Shown: piece after piece, positions 45,301 through 57,347 of the stretch
Numbering within the stretch: position 1 is the stretch's first letter
How the letters are laid out: each line of letters begins with the position of its first letter
NCBI RefSeq assembly: GCF_954871325.1
Contig: NC_088775.1
Coordinates: forward strand, 9,835,561-9,899,560
DNA: 64,000 nucleotides
Direction: 5' to 3'
Origin: Gordionus sp. m RMFG-2023
Lineage: Eukaryota; Nematomorpha; Gordioida; Chordodea; Parachordodidae
The notes under the pieces: model-generated
Database searches by the model: none
What the model was told of the DNA's origin: nothing
The model's input: only the letters and a program-made list of their open reading frames with translations
Made by a program: the position numbers and the translations under genes

Positions 45301-47560
45301 ATCTCAGCCTACTCCAGATTTGCGTACATCAGGGGATTCATGTTAACCGCAATTATTATATTTAAGGAAATTGTTGGAAGCTTGTGAGAAATGATTTTGG
45401 AAGATTAATCTATTTGGGGAAAATCTAAAGCGGAGCAGATTTGAACTAACTGGGCTTGATCTATTACATTGGCTTGTAACAGTTATGACTGGCAAATTTG
45501 ATATCCAGTTATATGTTGACAGCGTGTACTTGCAACTGTCCTAGAATACGTGAATTAGAGAGATCCTATTTTAATTTAGTTCGGTGGCTACTATACCTAG
45601 TGAATGGGATCAACACCGTTTCTTTAATTGATGGGACATCGAAAGAAGGATTGGGGAAGTATTTATAGCAGGTGAATATCTAGCAGATCCCATAATAGTT
45701 CTTCTATACGGGCATCTCACTTCTTATCTGGCGCAGAGCAATGTTGCTTTTGAACCCAACGACAAAAGCAAACAGTCCATGGACTAATCGGTGATGAAGT
45801 CTAATGATTTACCCTTTTCCAAAATAAAATTTTTTATTTGAAGTTATATTTCAAACATGGATAGTTAAAGGTAATAAATGTATATTTTGATTTTTCAAAA
45901 TATATTTTAAATAAAAAAAAAACTAATATATCTCGGCATTTGAAATCAGACTAAAAATATATTTATTGAAATACTTATAAATGATTGAATTGTTTTGTAA
46001 AAATTTTGTTCATGAAAATTTATTTAATTTCTTTATTAAAGTTTCTTAGATTATAAAAAAATATTCTAAATTTTATCATATATAAAGATTTCGTTGCTAA
46101 TTAAATATCCCAAAATTATTTTAATTAAATATCAATGTCTTAAGTAAGTTTTGTAGATGTGGGTATAGACTCTTTGAAGTTGGCATTCTTTCTTATTTAA
46201 AAAGATTCCGCTATATTTCTAAGAAAACCGGTATTAAGCTAGAGTACGAATGACAGTTAGACGCTTGACTTTTTTTGTAAATAATATCGGCAGCTTTAAG
46301 TGACAAGTACTTGCTAGATGAGATATATAATATAGATATCTCTGGTAGATTTAACATATCTGCCCAGTATTTTAATTAATTTTAACAAAATTAACAGTAT
46401 TTAGTTGATAAAATATTCGAGAAACTTACCAACCTTCAATTTATCCATAATCATAATGGTTACTTATTGCTAGATTTTGTTCCGAGTCAAAATCTGGGTC
46501 CTAATCTATCCCGAGAATAACTATGGATCTCAATTGGCCCTTGCCCCAACAAAAATATGGCAACCCCACATCTGCAATTTATGCAAGAATCAAGTCCATA
46601 GTAAAGTAAACCATTCTTTACATTGCGAATACTCAAAAGGTAGTAGCTTATGTTTTTAAAATCATTCTGGGCTATGTCGGATTTATAATTTTTGTAACTA
46701 AAATTAGGTATAGGCTTAAATTTCTAACTATAATCAATTTTGCAAAATATATAATATTTTTTTATTTCGGGTGGGCTGTCGGGATAATATAAAAAAATTT
46801 GTTTCGATAAAGATGCATTTTTAATTTTTTTTAATAAGGATTACCAAAATATATCTCCCAACTTTGTCACCTATAAGTTATGTTACTATTTGCTGGTGTC
46901 GGTGTTGTCAGAGGCAACATTGCTCTGCGCCAAAAAGGAGTTAGGTACCCTTATAGAAGCTAGTATAGGACCTTCGAGGCATTCACTCGCTATAAATATT
47001 TCCTCTATCCTCCTCTCAATGTCTTATCTAATTAAAGAAATTGTTGCCCGATAGGACTCTTCCTCCAAACCCAAATAGATACAGCATTAATTTTTTATGT
47101 CACATCTGGATGTTCCCTACACTATTTATAAGAGCCATCTAGCTAAAAAATAATAGGATCTATCCACGGCACGTATACAAACACCGTTGCAGGTACACGC
47201 AGTCAACATAAGACTGACCAACAAATTTATCAGTCGCAACTATTACAAGCCAACCTCATCGAGCAAGCCCAGCTAGGTCAAATCTGCTCTGCTACACATC
47301 TTTCCCAAAGCAGATTAATTCACCAGAGTCATTAGTGATTTCTCACACGCTTCCAACAATTTCCTTAAATGTTAATTGCGGTTAACATCAATCATCCTGT
47401 TCGCAAATCTGAAGAAGGCTGAGATCGCCTGCAAAATCAACATCAAATCAGCCTTCTTAACCACTCCATTATCCGATATGGTGAAGAAATTATTCGAGTT
47501 TTTCTTCAACGATATTTCTTACATACATACCGTCATCCTACCAGTAGAAGAAACCTTCAG
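42390..47560. mobile_element. 5-kb palindrome built of LTR-like units (retroelement fossil)
   Basis: The left arm (about 42.6-44.93 kb) and right arm (about 45.2-47.5 kb) are near-identical inverted copies around a ~265-bp spacer. Each arm holds two diverged copies, in opposite orientation, of a ~650-800-bp unit beginning CAACATTGCTCTGCGCC and carrying a TATAAATA box, around a shared ~1.1-kb middle. The outer units match each other, as do the inner ones, so the whole block was duplicated as an inversion recently while the units inside are older. The units look like LTRs of an LTR retrotransposon, since gag-like sequence follows the last one. The middle encodes a short CNLC...H-type zinc-knuckle-like peptide. 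The element is broken, with several breaks. Confidence 0.7.
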
Positions 47561-47839
47561 GCCATTTATCCTTCAGAACATTCAATTTATTTTTATAATT
47601 AAATTATAAAATATTTTATGAATATATGGATGTAGAGTGTATACTTTTAAGATTTAATGCATGGTTTTATATTTAATGTATTGTATTTAATATTTTATGT
47701 ATAGGTTTTAATATTGTATAGTTTTAAAGATATAATGTATGGTTTTTATATTTAAAGATTTAACATATAGTTTTTATATATAAAGTATTGAAATATATGC
47801 ATGATTTTAAAGTATGGTTTTTAAGATTTAATGCATGAT

Positions 47840-48715
47840 TTTCATATTTATTATAAAGCTATATGCGCTACTTCCACTCCTTCGCGTAATTTATATCAAA
47901 ATTTGATCTTGATTTCGTACTTTACATGCATTCTCTATAACGCTTTTATCTGAATATAATTCTTTAACGATGGATGCCTCGAACAATTCCACCTATATGA
48001 CCTAATTTGTCAAGCTGGATTTCCCAAAATTTTGTAGCGATGACAGCGCCTACTTAGGGAAATTGCAAAGCTTCTTCGATAAATGCAAGATATCCAACGG
48101 GGAAAAAGCCGCTTTGTCTTCGAAGTCCGACAACGAATTCAACAACATTGGAACACTTTGTACGGAGGCAGACCCCCAGGACTTTATCGCTCTTCTTTGC
48201 AAATTCTAGCTTCAACCTCCTTGAGTACCGAGATCTCTCTATTCTAGCCTGCCATGCAAGGCAACGAGGAGACATTCACAGCATGGGTCACACGAGTAGC
48301 CAGACTTAACAAATAATGCAAATTCGATGGCATTCAACACATTATCGAGAAGGTAAGAGTTTCTTCGATTTCCAAAGCTGTCAGAAGAGCGGTCAGGAGC
48401 TCTATGTTGATAGAAGATATTTACAATCCAGGTCAAAGGAAGACATCACGGAGCCAAAAGACTTCAAGGGCGTGGTGAAAGTAGTAGCCATACATTCGGC
48501 TGAATCATCTGGAACACAAGAAGAGGTAAATTATATGGGCAGAGCTAAAAAATAGCCACGAGACCGTGAAGCCCAAGCAGGACTCCAATGCACTTCATAA
48601 ATCTCTGTAAAATATGATGCTTTCACCAAGAAACCCCAGCTCATGTATGGCAACCCCTACGAACAAGGTTTCGATGGACGCTACCATAACTACTGTGACA
48701 AACTTTTCGATGGAC
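47840..48715 (+). mobile_element. Gag-like region of an LTR retrotransposon (fossil)
   Basis: Immediately 3' of the last LTR-like unit and in the orientation expected for 5' LTR then gag, a GC-richer stretch encodes fragments such as DFPKFCSDDSAYLGKLQSFF. That block resembles the start of Gypsy/Ty3-type Gag capsid regions. The reading is broken in several places and no protease or polymerase follows in this orientation. Family assignment to Gypsy-like is an inference from style, not from a decisive motif. Confidence 0.5.
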
Positions 48716-48787
48716 GCCATGATATACGCTACGATAATCGCGCTGATAACGCGAAGGTCGCGAGTTCGAGACTCGTCTTGGCTACCA
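48716..48787 (+). tRNA. tRNA-Ile-like sequence with encoded CCA (pseudo-tRNA or retroposed)
   Basis: From the anticodon arm onward it closely resembles eukaryotic tRNA-Ile: stem-loop CGCG CTGATAA CGCG (anticodon GAT), then AAGGTC, T-arm GCGAG TTCGAGA CTCGT, then CTTGGCTA and a genomic CCA. The 5' GCCATGA pairs with TCTTGGC at six of seven positions. The D-arm is not recognisable. Nuclear tRNA genes do not encode CCA and animals use an AAT anticodon gene for this tRNA, so this is most likely a retroposed, SINE-like or primer-site-derived copy. Confidence 0.5.
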
Positions 48788-48814
48788 TGAATAATTGATG
48801 ATAAGTATGATATA

Positions 48815-50693
48815 TATAGATAACTTTTATTAGATTAATCATTTGATTCTTTATATAATAATCATATAGAGCGTCAGGATATAAATATGTTTTATTAGTT
48901 TCATCGTTAATATCATAATAATATCGAGCATCACATTTTTTCTATACATAATATTTTACGTGAGTTACTTATATATAATGTTAATTTAACATGAAATAAA
49001 AAACAATCATTTAAATATTTTAACAGCAGTGTTAATAATATTATATAACAAACTATTAAATTAAACAATCATTGATTACTTTATGGTAAAATTAAGATTC
49101 TTTATTTTAATATTAATATTTTTTTTCTTTTTATTATTATTGTTAAAAACGTGACATATCAACATTCCATCCTTCAAAAAAATCTCGCCTATGTTTTCCA
49201 TGGACATGTTGAGTGGAAAACGCCATTGTCTTCATGATAAAATCTTCTAAATGTTTAGGTAAGCGTTTGTTTCTGATAGGTCGAGCATTCCTTAGAACTG
49301 GACTCGGGTTCTTTAATATTGCCTTTTTCTTTTATGTAGATAGACGCAGCAGGACATCCGCCATTTCGTCATGGCTGCAGGGACATCATTAGAGGATCTC
49401 TTTTTAATCTGAACCAGATAACTCCTGACTTTAGTGTAGCCTGTGTTTATTCTAAAAGTCAAATTGTCTTCTTTGTCAGTGACCATGCCTTTATCCCACT
49501 TGTTGTTTCTAAATATTTTGAACCACACATTGTCGCCAATCTCTATTCCTCTTGGAGGCAATATAACTCTCTAATGAGTTGTCGCTTGTTTTTATTGATT
49601 TAAACAAATCCCAGGCAGTTCTTGTTGTGTGAGTGAATAACCTTTTGCTAGGCGGAACGCCGTTGCAGCATTAGGTGTGTTCCTATAGTAGAACAAGAAC
49701 CTTTCTAGGGCGATCTTCTCGTCGACTTTGTTATTTTCCTGACTTCTTTTCATGTGTATTTTGAAGTTCCGACCATTTAGATTGCTGATGATATGCCGAC
49801 GTCCGTGTGTGCTTTATCCCGTGATCTTTGCGAAACTTTTCGAATAACTTGCTGGTGAAGTTATTGCCATTATCTGTCACGATTTGTTCAGGTATCCCAA
49901 ATAAGCTTATAGTTCTCATCAGTTCGATGACAGTCTGTCCAGCCGCTATCGATTTAATGATGGGGAGCTTGCTGTATGCATCCACCATTACCAACCAATA
50001 TTTTCGCAGAAACGGCCCTGCGTAATCCATATGCATTCTTTCAAAAGGTTTATTAGGACAATCCAAGCGTGTTGTATTTTTTTTGGATTGTCTGCCCAAA
50101 CATTGCATGAATCACAATTCTTTACGTCATTATCTATATCTATGTTGATGCCAGGCCACCAGATGTAGTCTCTGGCCAAGGTTTTGTCCTATGAGCCCCC
50201 AAATGTTCTCTATACAATTCTTGCAGCATCTGTTTTCTCATGTTGAATGGTATGATCACTTTTGATTCGTTGTAAAGGCAATTATCAACTATGCTCAATT
50301 TTTAACAATAATAAAAAAACAAAAATAAATAATAAATAATAATATTTTAAAAATCCTAATTTTACCATAAAGTAACCAATGATTATTTAATTAAATAGTT
50401 TGTTATATAATTTTATTAACACTGCGAGAGACTGTTAAGATGTTTAAGACTGTAAAATGAGTTTTTTATTTCATGTTAATTTAACATTGTATATAAGGAC
50501 GATGATAGTTAATAAGTACGGCATAAAATATAATTCATATTTTAACTCACGCAAATATTATATATAGAAAAATGTGATGTTCGATAATATTATGAAATTA
50601 ATGATGAAACTAATAAAATATATTTATATCCTGACGCTCTATATGATTATTATATAAAGAATCAAATGATGAATCTAATAAAAGATATCTAAA
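48815..50693 (-). mobile_element. Ginger-like element: integrase gene alone between long inverted repeats (fossil)
   Basis: The left repeat (about 48815-49150) and the right repeat (about 50310-50693) are inverted copies of ~340-380 bp. Shared blocks include TTTTATTAGA, CATATAGAGCGTCAGGAT and TTCATGTTAATTTAACAT. Between them, on the minus strand, lies a retrovirus/Gypsy-type integrase in order: an H2C2 zinc-binding segment starting right after the right repeat, the DDE core (for example MHMDYAGPF and IPEQIVTDNGNNF), a C-terminal GDNVWFK-type domain and a basic tail ending at the left repeat. No gag, protease or reverse transcriptase is present. That is the layout of GIN/Ginger transposons, though a collapsed Gypsy or Polinton relic is possible. 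It is broken, with a few breaks in the coding part; age is moderate judging from repeat divergence. Confidence 0.75.
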
Positions 50694-51070
50694 TTAGTGA
50701 TCTGCATCGGGCCTAAATTTTCAAGACCTGTCCGATCCGAAATTTTTTTAAAAAAGTTTTGCCGGCCCGGCCCGAACCCCAAATTTTTTTAAAAAATTTA
50801 CCGGCCGGGCTCGGCCCGAATTTATTTAAATATAGAAATTAATTTTTATAATTACTCAAAATAAAGGACATATGTTATATGTCGTTTAGTTTTAATAAAT
50901 AAAATCAAATATTTTTATTTTATATCAAAAATTCAATATAAAATTGAGAAATTTATATATATTTAAAAAAAAATTCCAAAGTCCGACCCGGCCCAAATTT
51001 TTTTAAAAAATACTAGGCCCGGCCCGAAGCGGGCCGGGTACGGGTCGGACCTAACTTTGCAGTTCTCTAA
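50694..51070. repeat. Family G repeat, copy 8, abutting the integrase element
   Basis: TAGTGATCTGCATCGGGCC on the left and CGGACCTAACTTTGCAGTTC then TCTA on the right. The flanking octamers ATCTAAAT and ATCTAATA are similar (6 of 8), hinting at an 8-bp target-site duplication. It directly adjoins the outer edge of the right inverted repeat of the integrase element. Confidence 0.75.
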
Positions 51071-52374
51071 TCTAATACACCATACTTCTCACCAATTCTT
51101 CAGTTTTTAATATTTTATATATAATATTTAATGTATAGTTTCTATTATTTAATACATGATTTTTAATATTTAATGTTTGATTTTCAATATTTAATGTGCA
51201 CATTATTAATTGAACCCAATTAATAAAATATTGTCAAATACGAAATAAAAGCGAATTTAATTTTAAAATATCGATGGGTTAGGGTTTGTTAGGGAATTCA
51301 TCAAATTCTGTCTCTTTGAATATGTGAATTTCACTCACCCTAGAAACTTTTTATAATAATAGATATTATTAAAGATAAATTAAATAAAATTTTTTTATTT
51401 GATATAATTTTCTTATATCCATCAATGTTTAAGGTTTAAAAAATATGTACTTTAAATTTTCGGGAATAAAATAAGAATAAATATTTAAATTTTGTGTTAA
51501 ACTATAAAAAATAATATAATCAATAAGAAATTGAATGCTTTTCATTTCAATTATGAAAACCTTTATTATTTTAAAAATATTTGTAGCTTTTCAGAATAAA
51601 ATCACTTTTGTTATAATTTAACTTACCAATTTATTTAAAAAAAACTTATGATGCAATAGATAACAAGGTGAGTACCAATGATATATATATAACTATATCA
51701 ATGGTGAGTATATAATTAAATGTTTAGATGTGAACATAAAAAACCCAATAATTATTTGAAATACAAACAAAAATTTAATTATGATAACTCTAATTTATTC
51801 TAAAATATCCACAAACTTCTTCTACCTAAAAATTTTACCAGTTATAATATTATATATTGACCATGTAATTATAAAAAAATGAAAGCTAATAATTTATAGG
51901 TCAGTCACTAAAAATACAAAGTTTAAAGGTATGAATAATTTGACATTACTTTAAAGTTATTTTATCTATGATGTTTGATACGAATTGAAACAACTCAGAA
52001 CTCGAGTTCCAATTGTAAAAAACGGCTCAGACTCAACCCGCTCATTAAACCGTATGATACAAGTAGTCGACTCATTTAGTCGGCCTGAATAGCCGGCTCA
52101 TTTAATTTCGTCCTGATACGTTTTTCAAATAAATTTTTAAGTTGTCTGTTTTATAAATTTTATTTAATATACATTTTAAATTTTAATGTTATTATTTTTA
52201 ATAAATTTCATTTGAGTTATTTTTTCTTAACCTTTTGTTTTGCATGATTTTTAAAGGTGGTTTTTTCTGAATCTCTGATTTTTTTTTGTTAAATTTTCCT
52301 AGGTAATATTTCTTGTAGATTAATTTTTCTTGTAGAAGAAATAATCAGAATATATAAAGTATTTAATGTTGTAA
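51071..52374. other. AT-rich non-coding stretch
   Basis: No gene recognised. Confidence 0.5.
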
Positions 52375-52800
52375 ATGAACATTGAATTATATTTTAATTT
52401 AGGCTTGCTATTAACAAACGAAGAACTGAAAATAGCTATCGGTTTTCGTTTAGGATGTGAAATCATATCGCCGACATCATATGTCCTCTGTGATACTCAT
52501 ATCGATAGCCTGGGCCACCACCCTTTACACTTTCATTTTTCAAAAGGCAGATTCCCTAGGCCGCCAAGAATTTGATTATCAATAGAATCTTGAAATCCAC
52601 AAATATTACCTCTAAGTTGGAAATATCTAACCTCAGCCCGCAAAAAACATATGATAGAATGACGTTACACCCCTGGAATTAAGATATATCCCTCGCTTGA
52701 AATTATACATGTGTAGATAGTTTTTTGTCAAATCTACTTTTATTAACTCCGTTAGCAGAAAACATAAAGACAAATAAATATAGACCCCCTTAACAATCTT
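52375..52800 (+). mobile_element. Retroelement C-terminal fragment (fossil)
   Basis: The plus strand keeps landmarks of a domain found at the end of a widespread invertebrate retroelement polyprotein: LTNEELKIAIGFRLGCEI (family IxVGLRLGAxLCxPH), a DSLGHHPL block (family GLHGLSC), then YDRMTLHPWN (family PDGxTLIPW) and a CVDSF block (family CxDTxAxS). Only this end is present and it is broken, with a few breaks. I cannot say which retroelement class it came from. Confidence 0.6.
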
Positions 52801-53398
52801 CCGGTAATTTTAGACACTTGTGGATCATTTGAGCCCTAAGCCATATTATTAATAGGGCAAAGGTTACATTTAATCACAGGTGATCAAAAAGAACGAAATT
52901 AGCCGATACATATTTAACCCCCTAGGACTTAACCTAAACATATTTATTTTTTCCCTTTATCAAACATATTTTTTCCCTTTATCAAACATTTTATCTTTAT
53001 TTTAAATATTTATATATTATATTTTAATACTATTTATAATAAAAACTTATCTTATTGTAATCTTTTTTTAATTTTTAATTCTAAAATTTTATATTTGCAT
53101 TAAAACTTTTAGATATAATTTCAAATTTTATCGTTAATGATTTATTCTAGTAATCGGCCAAGCAAACCAACAGAAATTTTTTTTTAGTTTAAATATTATT
53201 TATTTAAAAAACACATTATAAAAGAAATTACCCCCCCCCCCCCCCGGACAAATATTTGATTTTGTACCTTATCATGGTTATGGTCAAAGGAAAAGTTATT
53301 TTACAATATTTTACAATATTATTCAATATATTATATTTCAATTTCTTTTTATTCATAAAAATTCAATTTTTCCTTGATTTAGTTTCATGCAATTATCT
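52801..53398. other. Non-coding stretch
   Basis: No gene recognised. A 15-C run is at 53231-53245, and TTTTTTCCCTTTATCAAACA occurs twice in tandem near 52950-52990. Confidence 0.5.
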
Positions 53399-53621
53399 AG
53401 TTTTGCTAAAAAGCGATTCGGGTCGATTTTTAAAAACGGCCCGATTAAGATTATATTTAAAATAATATTGTGTGAGCCTGGTAATTTTGTTCATTGATGG
53501 CAGAAAGGCTTGGTCTTCTACTTAATAAATCTTAAGGCTAACACAATATTATTTGACTAAAATCTTAATCGGGTCGTTTTTAAAAATCTATCAAATCGTG
53601 CTTTTGCAAAACTACTTTTAT
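53399..53621. repeat. Family P palindromic MITE, copy 4
   Basis: TAGTTTTGCTAAAAAGCGAT on the left is inverted in ATCGTGCTTTTGCAAAACTA on the right. The inner blocks GGTCGATTTTTAAAAACGGC and CGGGTCGTTTTTAAAAATC also pair. The centre TTGATGGCAGAAAGG matches copy 2. Confidence 0.8.
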
Positions 53622-55077
53622 GTAGAATCTACAAATAATTCCATATATCTATACAGCATTTTTATATTATAGTTATGTGATACTTGATTTCAGCCCTAAG
53701 TCTCAAGTGTTAACGAGCAATAGAGCGTTTTCCTCAAATTGATCAAATTTTATATAGAAGGAAAAAATGAGTTCTTTCCCTGTTTGTGTGCAAACAGCAC
53801 GTTTATGTAGGTGTAATAGTCTCAGAACTATTATATAAAGGTCTGGGTGAATAAAAAGGGGTTGGGAAAAGAACATAGCTAACAGGCATAAATTACACAT
53901 ATCTTTAATTACTTTATAAGGCAAGAGAAGGGACGATTTTAATTTTAAATTACAATATATCTATGTAAAATGAATAAATTCTGCAGCATAAAAATATTGA
54001 ACAAATAACTTTATATCTTGTTAATATTAGTAGTATAAATGAATCGAATGTAATGTATGTACAAGGTATCTAAAAAATACATATAACTATAAAATTAAAA
54101 AACCTTGTTATCGGTTAATGGTCTATATTTGTTTTACCGGAAGAACCTTACCTCTTAACTGTGCCGAATACAGACCTATATTATAACTAAAAGCAGTGAC
54201 GAAGATCAAGTATACTATTAGGGAAGCAATTGGAAAACATTTTTTACTTTAATTAGTTAAACCATACAAAAAGTAAGATTTATAAATAGATACCAAATGA
54301 TTTTAATTAAATCATTGACTGCAAACTAACGGTTGATTCTTCATGCCGTTAAACTGCTTTCAAAAAATTATTCATACCCAAAAATTTTTTATGACATTCC
54401 AAAATATTTTTCCTTCGAGAATAATAGGCATGGCCAACAATATAGAGAATTAAAAAATTCCAATCCGATACGTCCGATACTCATATTTTTCATATTTATC
54501 AAGAGAAAAATTACGAATTCAAGTTTTGATTTCTTTTTCCAAGTTTTGTAAAATTGGTTTTGGTCTTCATTTTCAATAATAACTTTCTTTATATTAATTT
54601 TTTGAGTTAAATGATATTTTAATAATACAATTGCAATTATTAGACATTTAAATTAATAAATAATTTTATATAAGAAGTAATTATATTTTCTTAAAAAAAA
54701 GTATTTCCGATTCCCCAACGCTGTATTTTTAAATGTAAAATTTCACAATGCATTCGCTTTATTATCTCTTTATTTATTAAAAATATAAGCAATTTTATAT
54801 TTGCTTTTTCTATATTAATATTTTTTAACGTAATAAAAAAATTACGCCATAAATATATTGTATTAGCTGATTTGTTTTTAAAAATAAGAAATATTAGTTT
54901 GCTTCTCTCCATCAGTTTTATAACATAGTATAAAGATTATATTCATTTTATTTAAAAATTTACATTAAAAGTTAACACTTTTTGATAAACATATGATTTA
55001 GGATATTTGCCTCTTATCCTTTTTTTTATAAAAAAATATTTTTCAGTAAATTTTATTTTAAATATTATAAAATAACT
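53622..55077. other. 5' flank of the M20 peptidase gene, nothing recognised
   Basis: No gene, RNA or repeat recognised. Short open frames here show no family resemblance. Confidence 0.45.
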
Positions 55078-57315
55078 ATGTTAAAGATAATTTGGACTTT
55101 TTTAATCGGTTTTATAACCGCCGCAATATATATTATATTTAGAACTATATACCGTTTGAATTTAATTATAAAAGAAGATAATCAACCAGTGCCATTACTA
55201 AGTAAAACTTTGAATTTTAAACATTATATAATTTCGATTTTTTATATAATTTATAATATGGGAGTTTAAATGTTTTAGTATCTATTATATTTAAATAATA
55301 TTTTGTATTTAGTATTGTTTCAATATGAAAGATATCACAATAAAATAATTATTTTTTATAAAATTCATTGCATATTAATTAAATTATAGAATATTTTATG
55401 CATATTATATGCCATTTCAATTAAATTATAAAATAATTGAATTATAACAAATTTAGAAAGTATCAAGGATTAAAATAATATAATATGGAGTATTATATAT
55501 TTAATATATGATTTATTTAATCTCTAAGGACAACCTAAATTTAATGTTTAATATATTGGGTATTCATTTGATAATATTTATTAATTTAAAACAAAATTTT
55601 ATATTAAATTGTATCACAAACAGGCGCGTACGCAGGAATTTGGTCTGGGGGGGGGGATAATAAATTTTTTTAAGAAATAATATTTTTAATTAAAAATACT
55701 AAGCATAAATTTATTAGGTTTAATAACTTTTCTAATACACAATTTTAAACTAGTGTGAATTAAAAAAATTATATATATAAACCGGCATTTAAATGTGAAT
55801 CATAAAATATAAAGTGAATATAACCCACGATATGAATCACTTAAATGACCCAAAATTGAAATTTGAATTTTTTGAGCTTTTAAAATATATAAAGTATAAA
55901 AAATTTAAAAGTTGTAAATATAAATTAATACAAAGTTTCTTAGGAATAATTGTATTTTGTATGTTTTGAGCTAATTTTCCAATTATCAATCCTTGCTTGG
56001 CGTTAAATGTCTATGAATATTCAAAAGATCCAAATCATTCAATCTACTTTCAGATGTTGTATTTCATAGGTATGTTTTTCACAGACTTGCAGGCCCGGCC
56101 CCCGAGCCGGACCGTATTTTAATTTTTTTAAATATACCCGGGTAATTTTTTTTTTTTAAAACACCCGGGCTGGACCTGAAAATTTTTTAAGAAAAAATAT
56201 CCGAGCCGAGTTGTATATTTTAAAACCAAATATTTGAAATCGCCATTATTAGCTATAAATATCAAAAATAAATATAATTTATTTTAAAAAATTCGGGCTG
56301 GGCTAGCCAGGCCGGGCCTGAAAAATTTTTTTAAAAAAAACCTGGGCCGGAAAAAATTTTTAAAAAAAAATCTGGGCCTGGTCCTGCAAATGGTACCTCT
56401 GCAAGGCTCTGTTATTCTTCTTAAAAAAGTGAATGTTCTCTCATTAGTTTACTAAAGAGCTGCTAATATATATATAACCATTTTAATAATTGGGAGTATA
56501 ATCTAAAATGTGTTTGAAATAAAAAGCATCCATAGCATTTTTTGGGACTGTATCAACCATAGTTAATCTTTTAATCATAGTTATTCAGCTAATAAGGCAT
56601 CATAAGATATTTTAACATCTTCATGATAAAAATATAACAAATATTTATATTTTTTTTCTATCACCATATGAAAAAGGTTGGGAGAGGGGACATTTGTTTT
56701 ATAATACTCTTCTACTGATCCTATATTAATGTTTTGATGATGAGCTTGCTTGGCAAGTCGAGGGGGACAAATATTTAACATGTATAGCTCTGCTTTTGAC
56801 TCAACAATAACATATAAAATATGAAATTCTTCAACAACACTAGCTCTATTTCCTTGAGTTCTAATAAAATGCTCTCCGCTATTCTCATCTTCTTAATCAA
56901 GTCAATGTTATGTTTTTGAAAAGTATTACATAAAATAGTTGTATAATTAAATAATACATTCTAATGAGAAAAAAAATTTGGAATAAGTATTGAATCCAAT
57001 AATTTTCTTGCTTCTGAGGAAATATTTCTTTCAAGCCATTGTGATATTTCAGTAATAGCATTAATAATCAGCTCTTCTAACTCCAAAATAGCTGTTACTG
57101 TGGCGGAGACTCGATCTCGTTGGACAAGCTTGCAATTTTTTTCTCCCTGTTGGACAAGGAGTTTCAGAGATAATTATTATTTTATTAGAAATTTAGATAA
57201 ATATTACGCCACTAAAATTTGAAAATAATAGGTAAATTACGCCAAGGAAAACTTGAAATCGAAATTGATTGATAAAATAACTTAGTAGATGAATGTGATA
57301 AATAAATGTAATTAA

Positions 57316-57347
<32 letters not shown>

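Noticed and set aside
48054-48555. Three overlapping open frames of 65-79 codons
   Set aside because: They are shadows and pieces of the gag-like fossil region, not separate genes.
49828-50025. 65-codon plus-strand open frame
   Set aside because: Antisense shadow of the integrase core.
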